From contig JALKFA010000001.1 of the NCBI GenBank assembly GCA_024169445.1, forward strand, positions 1,922,001 to 1,986,000: a stretch of DNA of 64,000 nucleotides, written 5' to 3'. The DNA comes from Buttiauxella agrestis ATCC 33320. GTDB taxonomy: Bacteria; Pseudomonadota; Gammaproteobacteria; Enterobacterales; Enterobacteriaceae. Positions 55,718 to 63,600 of the stretch are shown one piece after another (within the stretch, counting starts at the first letter, position 1; every line of letters begins with the position of its first letter). The notes below the pieces were generated by a model. That model searched no databases. It was given only the letters and a program-made list of their open reading frames with translations, and was not told the DNA's origin. The position numbers were made by a program, and so were the translations under genes.

Positions 55718-55734
55718 TGCACTTTAGTGGTGCA
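55718..55734. promoter_or_regulatory. Consensus NtrC binding site
   Basis: TGCACTTTAGTGGTGCA fits TGCACY-N5-RGTGCA at every defined base. It starts right after the hpxU stop codon and lies about 225 bases upstream of the predicted sigma-54 transcription start of hpxJ, a usual enhancer distance. Confidence 0.7.
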
Positions 55735-55794
55735 TTTGCACGCATCATGGGAACCATTCTGGTTCAGAGATGAAGAGTCAGTGAACGGGTTTTT

Positions 55795-55871
55795 GTAGGG
55801 TGGATAAGCGGCAGCGTCATCCACCATTTTCGCCGCTTTTGTCGGATGACGCTGCTGCTTATCCGACCTAC
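55795..55871. repeat. REP pair (BIME)
   Basis: Two inverted REP-like units, GTAGGGTGGATAAGCGGCAG on (55795-55825) and its opposite GCTGCTTATCCGACCTAC (ending 55871), enclose a short AT/GC spacer. They match the classic REP form of a GGATAAGC-type arm with a GATGACGC core. The pair lies between the NtrC site and the hpxJ promoter. Confidence 0.8.
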
Positions 55872-55900
55872 GAAGAGGTATGTCATCTGTCTCTTTTCTT

Positions 55901-55918
55901 CTTTTGTCTTTCACAAAA
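55901..55918. promoter_or_regulatory. Possible secondary regulator site upstream of hpxJ
   Basis: CTTTTGTCTTTCAC resembles the 12-mer CTTTTGTTTCAC with two extra bases, and TTTTGT/ACAAAA form a small dyad here. It overlaps the region just upstream of the -24 box. It may be a weaker copy of the RpiR site or chance. Confidence 0.3.
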
Positions 55919-55923
55919 ATTGG

Positions 55924-55939
55924 TGGCACATTAGTTGCA
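55924..55939 (+). promoter_or_regulatory. Sigma-54 promoter of hpxJ operon
   Basis: TGGCAC-ATTAG-TTGCA is a full consensus -24/-12 element with GG and GC separated by ten bases. Transcription should begin near 55951, about 40 bases before the hpxJ ATG. Together with the upstream NtrC site it indicates nitrogen control. Confidence 0.75.
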
Positions 55940-55958
55940 GGATATTTCAATAAAGAAT

Positions 55959-55970
55959 CTTTTGTTTCAC
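55959..55970. promoter_or_regulatory. Putative RpiR operator downstream of the hpxJ start site
   Basis: CTTTTGTTTCAC is the exact reverse complement of the 12 bases at 54852-54863. At roughly +9 to +20 it is placed to block transcription as a roadblock. Shared exact sequence in two control regions flanking the regulator gene is the evidence. Confidence 0.6.
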
Positions 55971-55990
55971 GAAGAATAAAAGGAAATGCC

Positions 55991-57232
55991 ATGTTCGATA
56001 TTCAGCACTTCACGCAAATTAATCCACCTCATCGTTTATTGATGGGGCCGGGGCCCATTAATGCCGATCCGCGTGTATTACGCGCCATGGCGAGCCAGTT
56101 AATTGGGCAATATGACCCGGTCATGACCGGCTATATGAATGAAGTGATGGTGCTGTATCGCGAGCTTTTCCGTACCCAAAACCGCTGGACGATGCTGGTA
56201 GACGGCACTTCCCGTTCCGGCATTGAAGCAATTCTACTTTCGGCTATTCGGCCTGGTGACAAAGTGCTGGTGCCGGTGTTTGGGCGTTTTGGTCATCTGC
56301 TATGTGAAATTGCCCGCCGCTGCCGCGCTGAAGTTCACACCATCGAAGTGCCGTGGGGCGAAGTGTTTACGCCTGACCAAATCGAAGATGCTATTAAAAG
56401 TGTTAAACCCCGTTTACTGCTGACCGTTCAGGGCGACACTTCTACGACTATGTTGCAGCCATTGGCTGAACTGGGCGAAATCTGCCGCCGCCACGGCGTG
56501 TTGTTCTATACCGATGCGACCGCTTCGTTTGGCGGCAACGCGCTGGAAACCGACGCATGGGGATTAGATGCCGTTTCGGCGGGGCTGCAAAAATGCCTTG
56601 GCGGCCCATCTGGTAGTTCTCCCATCACTCTCAGCCCGCAAATGGAACAAGTGATTCGCCGCCGTAAATGTATCGAAGAAGGGATCCGCACCTCTGCGCA
56701 TCAGGATGGCGATGACGAAATGATCTACTCGAATTATTTCGATCTTGGCATGGTGATGGATTACTGGGGACCGGAACGTCTCAACCACCATACTGAAGCC
56801 ACCAGCATGCTGTTCGCCGCACGTGAATGCGCGCGCATTATTCTCGAAGAAGGTCTGGATGTGGGCATCGCTCGCCACGAGTTGCACGGACGTGCGCTGG
56901 TGACCGGGATTCAGGGCATGGGTCTGGAAACCTTCGGCGATCTGCAACATAAAATGAATAACGTACTGGGCGTGGTGATCCCATCTGTCGTCCACGGCGA
57001 AGAAGTGCGCAAAATGCTGCTGGATGATTTCCATATCGAAATCGGCACCTCATTTGGCCCGCTACAAGGCAAAATCTGGCGCATTGGCACCATGGGTTAT
57101 AACGCGCGTAAAGATTGCGTGCTGCAAACGCTGACCGCGCTTGAAGCCGTCTTGAATCGCCTCGGTTTTAAAACGACGCAAGGGGCTGCAATGCAGGCGG
57201 CGTGGGATGTCTATTCTCAGGAAAATCGCTGA
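55991..57232 (+). CDS. hpxJ: (S)-ureidoglycine-glyoxylate aminotransferase
   Basis: The 413-residue fold-I PLP enzyme transfers the amino group of ureidoglycine to glyoxylate, giving oxalurate and glycine. The PLP Lys is Lys201 in AGLQKCLGGPSG; YTDATASFGG carries the PLP-pyridine Asp. RLLMGPGPINADPRVL at the N-terminus is typical of the class V alanine/serine-glyoxylate aminotransferase group. The ATG at 55991 follows AAAGGAA; an upstream frame to 55880 covers the promoter. The stop overlaps the next start by one base. Alanine-glyoxylate transaminase is the alternative, but the context favours ureidoglycine. Confidence 0.9.
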   Translation: MFDIQHFTQINPPHRLLMGPGPINADPRVLRAMASQLIGQYDPVMTGYMNEVMVLYRELFRTQNRWTMLVDGTSRSGIEAILLSAIRPGDKVLVPVFGRFGHLLCEIARRCRAEVHTIEVPWGEVFTPDQIEDAIKSVKPRLLLTVQGDTSTTMLQPLAELGEICRRHGVLFYTDATASFGGNALETDAWGLDAVSAGLQKCLGGPSGSSPITLSPQMEQVIRRRKCIEEGIRTSAHQDGDDEMIYSNYFDLGMVMDYWGPERLNHHTEATSMLFAARECARIILEEGLDVGIARHELHGRALVTGIQGMGLETFGDLQHKMNNVLGVVIPSVVHGEEVRKMLLDDFHIEIGTSFGPLQGKIWRIGTMGYNARKDCVLQTLTALEAVLNRLGFKTTQGAAMQAAWDVYSQENR

Positions 57233-58986
57233 TGGTAAAACTTGCGATGAATGCCGCACAGGCAAGTCTGGCCGCGAAACGCGTCATGCAGCGAGCAGAT
57301 GAGCTGGCGCAAATTAGCGAAACCCCGGGCCAGTTAACGCGTGTCTACCTTTCAACCGAACATTTACGTGCCAACCATTTGGTCGCCAGTTGGATGGAAC
57401 AGGTCGGAATGACCACCTGGCAGGATGCGGTAGGGAATATTTGCGGGCGCTACGAAGGTGCAAGAGAAGGTGCTCAGGCGATTTTGCTAGGGTCACATCT
57501 GGATACCGTGCGCAATGCCGGGCGTTACGATGGCATGTTAGGGGTGTTAAGCGCACTTGAAGTTGTCGCCTTCTTGTATCAGCACGATCTCCAGCTTGAG
57601 CAGGCGATTGAAATCGTCGGCTTTGCTGATGAAGAAGGGACGCGTTTTGGTATCACGTTGTTGGGGAGCCGTGGGATTACCGGAACATGGCCGGATAATT
57701 GGCTAGCCTGTGAAGATGCCGCGGGAATCAGTGTTGCTCAGGCGTTAGTGAATGCAGGTATTGATCCGTCGCGGATTCACAGTGCGGCACGTCGCCCGGA
57801 AGAATTCAGCGCTTATCTTGAGTTACACATTGAACAAGGGCCGGTGCTGGAGCGTGAAAACCTGGCACTTGGCGTGGTAACAGCCATCAACGGCGCTCGT
57901 CGTTTAAAGTGTCGCTTCACGGGCGAAGCAGGGCATGCAGGCACGGTGCCAATGGTGATTCGTAAAGATGCGCTTGCGGCGGCGGCGGCCTGGATGACCT
58001 TCGTTGAAAGTGCAGCGCGCGCTTATGCCCCAGACATTGTCGCCACTATCGGGTCGCTACAATGTTTACCCGGTGCGGCGAATGTCATCCCCGGTGAAGT
58101 TCAACTCACTCTGGATATCCGCAGCCCGCGAGATTCTGACCTCGAAGCGTTGCTGGAAAATCTCTTAAACGAGGCCGATAAAATCGCCGCCTCGCGTGAA
58201 GTTGCGTTCAGTGCTGAAACCTATTATTCGATTCCGGCGACGCCATGTGATGTTCATTTACAGCAGCAGCTAAGTTCCGCAATTACTACGGTGCAAGGGC
58301 GCAGTTTGTCGCTGCCAAGTGGGGCAGGGCATGATGCCATTGCGGTTGCTGAATGCTGGCCTTCAGGCATGTTGTTTGTGCGTTGTGACCGCGGGATCAG
58401 CCACCATCCGGCTGAGTCGGTGATGGAAGCGGATGTGATGCAGGCAGTGCAGGCTTATACGCAAACGGTAATAGCATTGGCTGCGAAAAATGCTTTGGCA
58501 GAATTTAACGAAGCGCCAGAGCATGAAGCGCTTAGCCTTATCACGCCATGCGTTGCGATACCCACGTGGGCTGAGCATTTAGTGGCTGCGCGGCCATTTT
58601 CAGCCATCGACGTGTTACAGCATTATGCTGCGCAATTGACCGATGACTGGGGAACGACTGAGCTGAATCAGGCGCTGAGCGCCCATCCACGGATTGGCGA
58701 AAAGGCGCAAGGCAACAGCAAAGAAGCGGCGCTTTCAAAAAATGAACAATCCGCTGTTGATGGGCAAAAGAGTGCGTTAATTGTGGCTCTGGCGCAGGGA
58801 AATGCCGAATACGAAGCGCGGTTTGGGCGCGTGTTTTTGATTCGCGCCAAGGGGCGCTGCGGTGAAGAAATTCTGGGTGAACTCTACCGCCGCCTGAAAA
58901 ACTCCGCCGTGGAAGAAGAAGTGGAAGCTCTGGAACAACTACGCCAAATCACCTTGTTGCGTCTGGAAGGAGTGTTTGCACAATGA
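57232..58986 (+). CDS. hpxK: Fused allantoate amidohydrolase / OHCU decarboxylase
   Basis: One uninterrupted 584-residue frame carries two enzymes. Residues 1 to about 420 are an M20 metallo-amidohydrolase: His89 and Asp91 (GSHLDTV), Asp100 (RYDGMLG), Glu134/Glu135 (FADEEGTRF), His199 (LELHIEQGP) and GAGHDA, as in allantoate amidohydrolases that give ureidoglycine, ammonia and CO2. Residues from about 424 are a complete OHCU decarboxylase domain (UraD/HpxQ type) with catalytic His485 in SAHPRIGEK and FGRVFLIRAKGRCGEEIL. There is no stop or frameshift between them. The fused protein performs one step before and one after allantoin. It overlaps hpxJ and the next gene. Confidence 0.9.
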   Translation: MVKLAMNAAQASLAAKRVMQRADELAQISETPGQLTRVYLSTEHLRANHLVASWMEQVGMTTWQDAVGNICGRYEGAREGAQAILLGSHLDTVRNAGRYDGMLGVLSALEVVAFLYQHDLQLEQAIEIVGFADEEGTRFGITLLGSRGITGTWPDNWLACEDAAGISVAQALVNAGIDPSRIHSAARRPEEFSAYLELHIEQGPVLERENLALGVVTAINGARRLKCRFTGEAGHAGTVPMVIRKDALAAAAAWMTFVESAARAYAPDIVATIGSLQCLPGAANVIPGEVQLTLDIRSPRDSDLEALLENLLNEADKIAASREVAFSAETYYSIPATPCDVHLQQQLSSAITTVQGRSLSLPSGAGHDAIAVAECWPSGMLFVRCDRGISHHPAESVMEADVMQAVQAYTQTVIALAAKNALAEFNEAPEHEALSLITPCVAIPTWAEHLVAARPFSAIDVLQHYAAQLTDDWGTTELNQALSAHPRIGEKAQGNSKEAALSKNEQSAVDGQKSALIVALAQGNAEYEARFGRVFLIRAKGRCGEEILGELYRRLKNSAVEEEVEALEQLRQITLLRLEGVFAQ

Positions 58987-59318
58987 GCCAATTGAGTACG
59001 CATATTCTGGATACTGCGTTGGGAAAACCGGCGGTCAATGTGGTGATTCGCCTGGAACAACAGGACGCAGAAACCTGGGTAATTATCGCTCAGGGTGTTA
59101 CGGATGTTGATGGGCGTTTGAAGGATTTCACTCAATCGCCATTAGCGGCAGGGCGCTATCGTCTGACTGCAGAAATCGGCCAGTATTTTGCGGCGACGAA
59201 CAGAGAAACGTTGTATCCCTCCGCGCAAATCGATTTCGTGATTACGCAAAATGGCGGGCATTATCACCTGCCATTTTTGATTTCCCCGTGGTCGTGGTCG
59301 ACGTATCGGGGAAGCTAA
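58983..59318 (+). CDS. uraH: 5-hydroxyisourate hydrolase (transthyretin-like)
   Basis: The 111-residue enzyme opens 5-hydroxyisourate to OHCU. Family features are His7 in LSTHILDTALGKPA, Arg45 (DVDGRLKDF), His93/His95 (GGHYHLPF) and the terminal YRGS. There is no signal peptide, so it is cytoplasmic, unlike E. coli HiuH. The ATG overlaps the previous stop (ATGA). In Klebsiella terms it is hpxT. It directly feeds the OHCU decarboxylase domain encoded just before it. Confidence 0.95.
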   Translation: MSQLSTHILDTALGKPAVNVVIRLEQQDAETWVIIAQGVTDVDGRLKDFTQSPLAAGRYRLTAEIGQYFAATNRETLYPSAQIDFVITQNGGHYHLPFLISPWSWSTYRGS

Positions 59319-59320
59319 TA

Positions 59321-60088
59321 CTAAAGGATAAACGGATCGGCATCCTGCCAGGCAGGGAATTTCTCACGGTATTCCTGCAAGGCAATCAGCGACAAATCGG
59401 CATCCAGGCGCATCGCTTTATGGGCTTCACCATTTGCCAGAATGTCGCCTTGCGGGTTAATAATTTTGCTGTCGCCACGGTAATGATGCCCGTTTCCATC
59501 AGTGCCGACACGGTTACAGCCAGCAACATACGCCTGGTTTTCAATCGCACGAGCGATCAGCAAACTTTGCCAGTGCAGCGAACGTGGTGCTGGCCAGTTT
59601 GCGACATACAAGGCTAAGTCATAATCGTTGCGATTGCGTGACCATACCGGGAAACGCAAGTCATAACAGACCTGCGGCAAAATACGCCAGCCACGCCATT
59701 CGACCACAACGCGCTCTTCACCCGCCTGATAATGGTGATGCTCATCCGCCATGCGGAATAAATGACGTTTATCGTAGAAATGGACTTTGCCGTCCGGCTG
59801 AACAAGAAGAAAGCGGTTCACCGGTCCGCGTTCAGTTTGCAGCGCTGCGCTTCCGGCAATCATCGCCTGCGTTTGCTGGGCTTTAAACTGCATCCAGTCA
59901 ATCACTTCCTCTTCGGCGAGCGACTGAGTGGCGGCTTCCATGGCAAAACCGGTGGTGAACATTTCCGGCAAGACAATCAGGTCACGGCCATGAATGCCAT
60001 CTAACAGCACATCGAACTGACGTAAGTTGGCTGCGCCATCCATCCAGACTAGCGGTTGTTGCAGAACGGTAATTTTCAAACCAGACAC
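59321..60088 (-). CDS. yafV: Omega-amidase YafV (nitrilase family)
   Basis: The 255-residue C-N hydrolase hydrolyses alpha-ketoglutaramate or alpha-ketosuccinamate. The Glu-Lys-Cys triad is in LPEMFTTGFA, FYDKRHLF and QVCYDLRFP. The GTG at 60088 has GAGG nine bases before it and gives SGLKITVLQQPLVWMDG as in E. coli (256 residues); an ATG at 60103 adds five residues and is a possible alternative. It converges on uraH with two bases between the stops, the right edge of the inserted cluster. Confidence 0.93.
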   Translation of the reverse strand: MSGLKITVLQQPLVWMDGAANLRQFDVLLDGIHGRDLIVLPEMFTTGFAMEAATQSLAEEEVIDWMQFKAQQTQAMIAGSAALQTERGPVNRFLLVQPDGKVHFYDKRHLFRMADEHHHYQAGEERVVVEWRGWRILPQVCYDLRFPVWSRNRNDYDLALYVANWPAPRSLHWQSLLIARAIENQAYVAGCNRVGTDGNGHHYRGDSKIINPQGDILANGEAHKAMRLDADLSLIALQEYREKFPAWQDADPFIL

Positions 60089-60158
60089 AATCGGAAGCCT
60101 CATGATAAACAGTCTTTCATTCACTTTAGCATGAGTTAACTGCCTTTTGTTGGGCAAT

Positions 60159-60184
60159 AAAAAACCCCGCGAACGGGGTTTTTT
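60159..60184 (-). terminator. Terminator after fadE
   Basis: AAAAAACCCCG-CGAA-CGGGGTTTTTT is a perfect stem with A- and T-runs, 14 bases beyond the fadE stop and upstream of yafV. Confidence 0.88.
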
Positions 60185-60197
60185 AAACTATCGAGTG

Positions 60198-62642
60198 TTA
60201 TGCGGCTTCAATCTTACGATGCTTTTCCGGCACCTTTACTGGCATGGTTGCCAGCTCCTCCGGTTCGAACTCATCGACATTAATACTGCGCAGACGGCTT
60301 GCTTCGGCTTTGGTAAGGATCGCCGCTTCGTCTGCGTTGATTTTGCCTTCCGCCAGCCACTGTTTCGCTTGTTCATCCAGGCGAGTGAATGGCAGGTTAT
60401 GCCCGGTTTCTTTGCAGATGCGCAGATGGATTGGCTCGGCAGCCATTACGTCCATCAGTGCTTCTTCCAGCAGACCTGCCGGGTTGAACTCGCTTGGCGT
60501 CAGATACTGACCGCGACCAATGCGTGAACGTGTCGCTGATGGGATCTGCATGATCTTCGCCAGTTTATGATCCAGCTTGTCCGATGGTGCATCGTAACGG
60601 CGGCCAAGTGGGAAGATAACCACACGCAACATGCCAGCCACGAACGCATTCGGGAAGTTACGCAGCAGATCGTCAATCGCCTGTTCTGCCTGATACAACG
60701 CATCCTGAACGCCCCAGTGAACCAGCGGCAGATCCGCTTCGTTACGGCCTTCGTCGTCATAACGTTTCAGTACTGAAGAAGCGAGGTACAGCTGGCTCAG
60801 AATATCACCCAGACGAGCCGAGATACGTTCACGGCGCTTCAGGCTACCGCCTAACACGGCCATCGATACATCCGACAGCAACGCCAGGTTGGCACTCAGC
60901 CGGTTCATATACTGATAGTAGCGTTTGGTTGAATCGTTAGTCGGTGTGGCGCTGGTCAGGCCGTTGGTCAGACCCAGCCACAGGCTGCGCATTTTGTTAC
61001 TGCCGACGTGGCCGATATGTTTGAACAACAACTTATCGAACGCGTTAACGTCATTGTTTTGCGCCGCCGTCATTTCATCCAGAACATACGGATGGCAACG
61101 AATAGCACCCTGGCCGAAGATAATCATGCTGCGAGTCAGGATGTTTGCGCCTTCCACGGTAATGGCGATAGGTGCGCCCTGATAAGCTCGTGCCACAAAG
61201 TTAGAATTGCCCAGCATAATGCCTTTGCCGCCGACAATATCCATCGCATCCAAAATGGCGCGTTGGCCACGATGGGTACAGTGATACTTCACGATGGCAG
61301 ACAGAACCGCTGGTTTTTCGCCAAGCATGATGCCGTAGGTCACCAGTGAAGCGGCTGCATCCATCACATACGCGTTACCCGCGATACGTGCCAGTGGCTC
61401 TTCAATCCCTTCCATTTTGCCGATAGAGATTCTGAACTGACGGCGGATATGAGCATAAGCACCCGTTGCCATCGCCACAGATTTCAAACCACCGGTAGAG
61501 TTGGAAGGCAGTGTAATACCGCGGCCAACGGACAGACATTCCACCAGCATACGCCAGCCCTGACCGGCCATTTTCGGACCACCGATGATGTAATCAATCG
61601 GTACGAAAATGTCTTTACCGCGAGTTGGACCGTTCTGGAATGGCACATTGAGCGGGAAGTGGCGTTTACCAATTTCCACTCCCGGAGTGTGAGTTGGAAT
61701 TAACGCACAGGTAATGCCTGGTTCTTCTTCATCGCCCAGCAAATGGTCCGGATCCGACAATTTAAATGCCAGCCCCAGAACAGTGGCAATAGGTGCCAGC
61801 GTGATGTAGCGCTTGTTCCAGGTCAGACGCATGCCGAGAACTTGCTGACCTTGCCATTCGCCCATGCAAACCACGCCGGTATCAGGAATCGCGCCTGCAT
61901 CAGAACCGGCTTCTGGGCTGGTTAATGCAAAGCAAGGGATTTCTTGCCCACGAGCCAGGCGTGGCAGGTAATGATCTTTCTGTTCTTCAGTACCGTAATG
62001 TTGCAGCAGTTCGCCTGGACCTAATGAGTTAGGCACACCTACGGTAATCGCCAGAATGCCGGAAACACCAGACAGTTTTTGCAGTACGCGAGATTGCGCG
62101 TAAGCAGAAAACTCCAGGCCGCCGTACTCTTTCTTGATGATCATCGCGAAGAAGCGATGTTCTTTTAAATAAGCCCACAACTCTGGCGGTAAATCTGCCA
62201 TTTCGTGTGTGATTTGGAAGTCATTCGCCAGACGGCAGGCTTCTTCAACTGGGCCATCGATAAAGGCTTGTTCTTCTTCAGTCAGTTTTGGCTGCGGGTA
62301 GTTATGCAGTTTTTCCCAGTCTGGTTTACCGCGGAACAAGTCACCTTCCCACCAGGTTGTACCGGCGTCGATAGCCTCTTTTTCGGTACGTGACATTGGC
62401 GGCATGACTTTACGGAAGCTACGGAATACCGGAGCGGAAATTAAAGATTTACGCATTGGTGTAAAGACGAACGGCACCAGAATTATCGCCAGCGGAACGA
62501 GCACCCAGATTGACCAGATACCGGCGAAACCAAGCGCTGCCGTCCACACCAGCAAAATTGCGCTACTGAGCAGTAAATTGACCTGGTGATAGAAAAGCAC
62601 ACCGAGGAGAACAACCGTTGCAACAATACTCAAAATCAACAT
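60198..62642 (-). CDS. fadE: Acyl-CoA dehydrogenase FadE
   Basis: The 814-residue flavoenzyme carries out the first oxidation of fatty acid beta-oxidation. Two N-terminal membrane helices (residues 1-50) precede the acyl-CoA dehydrogenase core ([35 protein letters not shown]) and an extended C-terminal domain. The ATG at 62642 gives [14 protein letters not shown], the E. coli length; the frame extends 12 codons upstream over the operator. A FadR-like operator sits 22-38 bases before the start. Confidence 0.97.
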   Translation of the reverse strand: MLILSIVATVVLLGVLFYHQVNLLLSSAILLVWTAALGFAGIWSIWVLVPLAIILVPFVFTPMRKSLISAPVFRSFRKVMPPMSRTEKEAIDAGTTWWEGDLFRGKPDWEKLHNYPQPKLTEEEQAFIDGPVEEACRLANDFQITHEMADLPPELWAYLKEHRFFAMIIKKEYGGLEFSAYAQSRVLQKLSGVSGILAITVGVPNSLGPGELLQHYGTEEQKDHYLPRLARGQEIPCFALTSPEAGSDAGAIPDTGVVCMGEWQGQQVLGMRLTWNKRYITLAPIATVLGLAFKLSDPDHLLGDEEEPGITCALIPTHTPGVEIGKRHFPLNVPFQNGPTRGKDIFVPIDYIIGGPKMAGQGWRMLVECLSVGRGITLPSNSTGGLKSVAMATGAYAHIRRQFRISIGKMEGIEEPLARIAGNAYVMDAAASLVTYGIMLGEKPAVLSAIVKYHCTHRGQRAILDAMDIVGGKGIMLGNSNFVARAYQGAPIAITVEGANILTRSMIIFGQGAIRCHPYVLDEMTAAQNNDVNAFDKLLFKHIGHVGSNKMRSLWLGLTNGLTSATPTNDSTKRYYQYMNRLSANLALLSDVSMAVLGGSLKRRERISARLGDILSQLYLASSVLKRYDDEGRNEADLPLVHWGVQDALYQAEQAIDDLLRNFPNAFVAGMLRVVIFPLGRRYDAPSDKLDHKLAKIMQIPSATRSRIGRGQYLTPSEFNPAGLLEEALMDVMAAEPIHLRICKETGHNLPFTRLDEQAKQWLAEGKINADEAAILTKAEASRLRSINVDEFEPEELATMPVKVPEKHRKIEAA

Positions 62643-62663
62643 ATAGGAAACTCCCTTGCTTGT

Positions 62664-62680
62664 AGGAGGTCTGACCACTT
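62664..62680. promoter_or_regulatory. FadR-like operator before fadE
   Basis: AGGAGGTCTGACCACTT matches the FadR form ACTGGTCNGACCAGTT around the central GGTCTGACC. fadE is a known FadR-repressed gene, and the position just before the start codon fits repression. The remaining bases to 62855 are the divergent fadE-gmhA promoter region. Confidence 0.7.
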
Positions 62681-62855
62681 GGATGTATTGGTTTTAGTTC
62701 ATGTGGTTTTTTTTAGCAATATGTTCACAAAATAATTACAACCTTGCTCACATTGTTACCGCACAGAACCGCAAAAGAAGGAGGTTATGGCGCTTCTCGC
62801 GCTATCCGGTAAACTGCTTGGGTTAATCAATCGAAAAATGCTGAAGGACATCCTC

Positions 62856-63437
62856 ATGTACCAGGATCTTATTCGTAACGAATTGAATGAAGCAGCAGAA
62901 ACACTGGCTAACTTCCTGAAAGATGACGCTAACATTCACGCGATTCAGCGTGCAGCAGTACTGCTGGCTGATAGCTTCAAAGCAGGCGGCAAAGTGCTGT
63001 CATGCGGTAACGGCGGCTCACATTGCGATGCAATGCACTTTGCTGAAGAACTGACAGGTCGCTACCGTGAAAACCGCCCAGGCTACCCGGCAATCGCTAT
63101 TTCTGATGTCAGCCACATCTCTTGTGTGAGCAACGATTTTGGCTACGAGTATATATTCTCTCGTTACATTGAAGCGGTTGGGCGTGAAGGCGACGTGCTG
63201 CTGGGGATCTCCACTTCAGGTAATTCCGGCAACGTGATTAAAGCCATTGAAGCTGCGCGTGCGAAAGGCATGAAAGTCATTACCCTGACCGGCAAAGACG
63301 GTGGCAAAATGGATGGCACTGCGGATGTTGAAATTCGCGTTCCGCACTTTGGTTACGCTGACCGCATTCAGGAAATTCACATTAAAGTGATTCACATCCT
63401 GATCCAGCTTATCGAAAAAGAGATGGTTAAAGCTTAA
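62856..63437 (+). CDS. gmhA: Sedoheptulose 7-phosphate isomerase
   Basis: The 193-residue SIS-fold isomerase makes D-glycero-D-manno-heptose 7-phosphate, the first step to ADP-heptose for the LPS core; gmhB in this window acts two steps later. [20 protein letters not shown] and [14 protein letters not shown] are the substrate loops. The ATG at 62856 follows AAGGACA and gives [17 protein letters not shown] as in E. coli (192 residues); an earlier in-frame start at 62787 adds 23 residues without homology. Confidence 0.97.
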   Translation: MYQDLIRNELNEAAETLANFLKDDANIHAIQRAAVLLADSFKAGGKVLSCGNGGSHCDAMHFAEELTGRYRENRPGYPAIAISDVSHISCVSNDFGYEYIFSRYIEAVGREGDVLLGISTSGNSGNVIKAIEAARAKGMKVITLTGKDGGKMDGTADVEIRVPHFGYADRIQEIHIKVIHILIQLIEKEMVKA

Positions 63438-63453
63438 GTTCTGCCTGATCTTG

Positions 63454-63571
63454 TTCCCTCTCCATCAGAGAGAGGGTTAGGGTGAGGGGGAAAAGATGGC
63501 ACCTGAATATTGAGTTTGTCCTCAGGTTCGGGTCGCCCTCATCCCTGCCTTCTTCCCAGGGGGAAGGTGAA
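63454..63571. repeat. Inverted pair of GAGAGGGTTAGGGTGAGGG-type intergenic repeats
   Basis: The left unit reads CCCTCTCCATCAGAGAGAGG then GTTAGGGTGAGGGGG. The right unit is its opposite: CGCCCTCATCCCTGCC then TTCTTCCCAGGGGGAAGG. Each unit forms its own hairpin and the pair forms a larger one. This type of small mobile-looking repeat is common between genes in enterobacteria. It fills the gmhA-yafJ spacer. Confidence 0.7.
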
Positions 63572-63600
63572 AACAAAAGAATGAGTAGTGGGAGGTTAAT

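Noticed and set aside
47598-59318. Genomic island integrated at aspV with att repeats
   Set aside because: No integrase, transposase or copy of the tRNA 3' end was seen near the right edge at 59.3 kb; only position suggests transfer.
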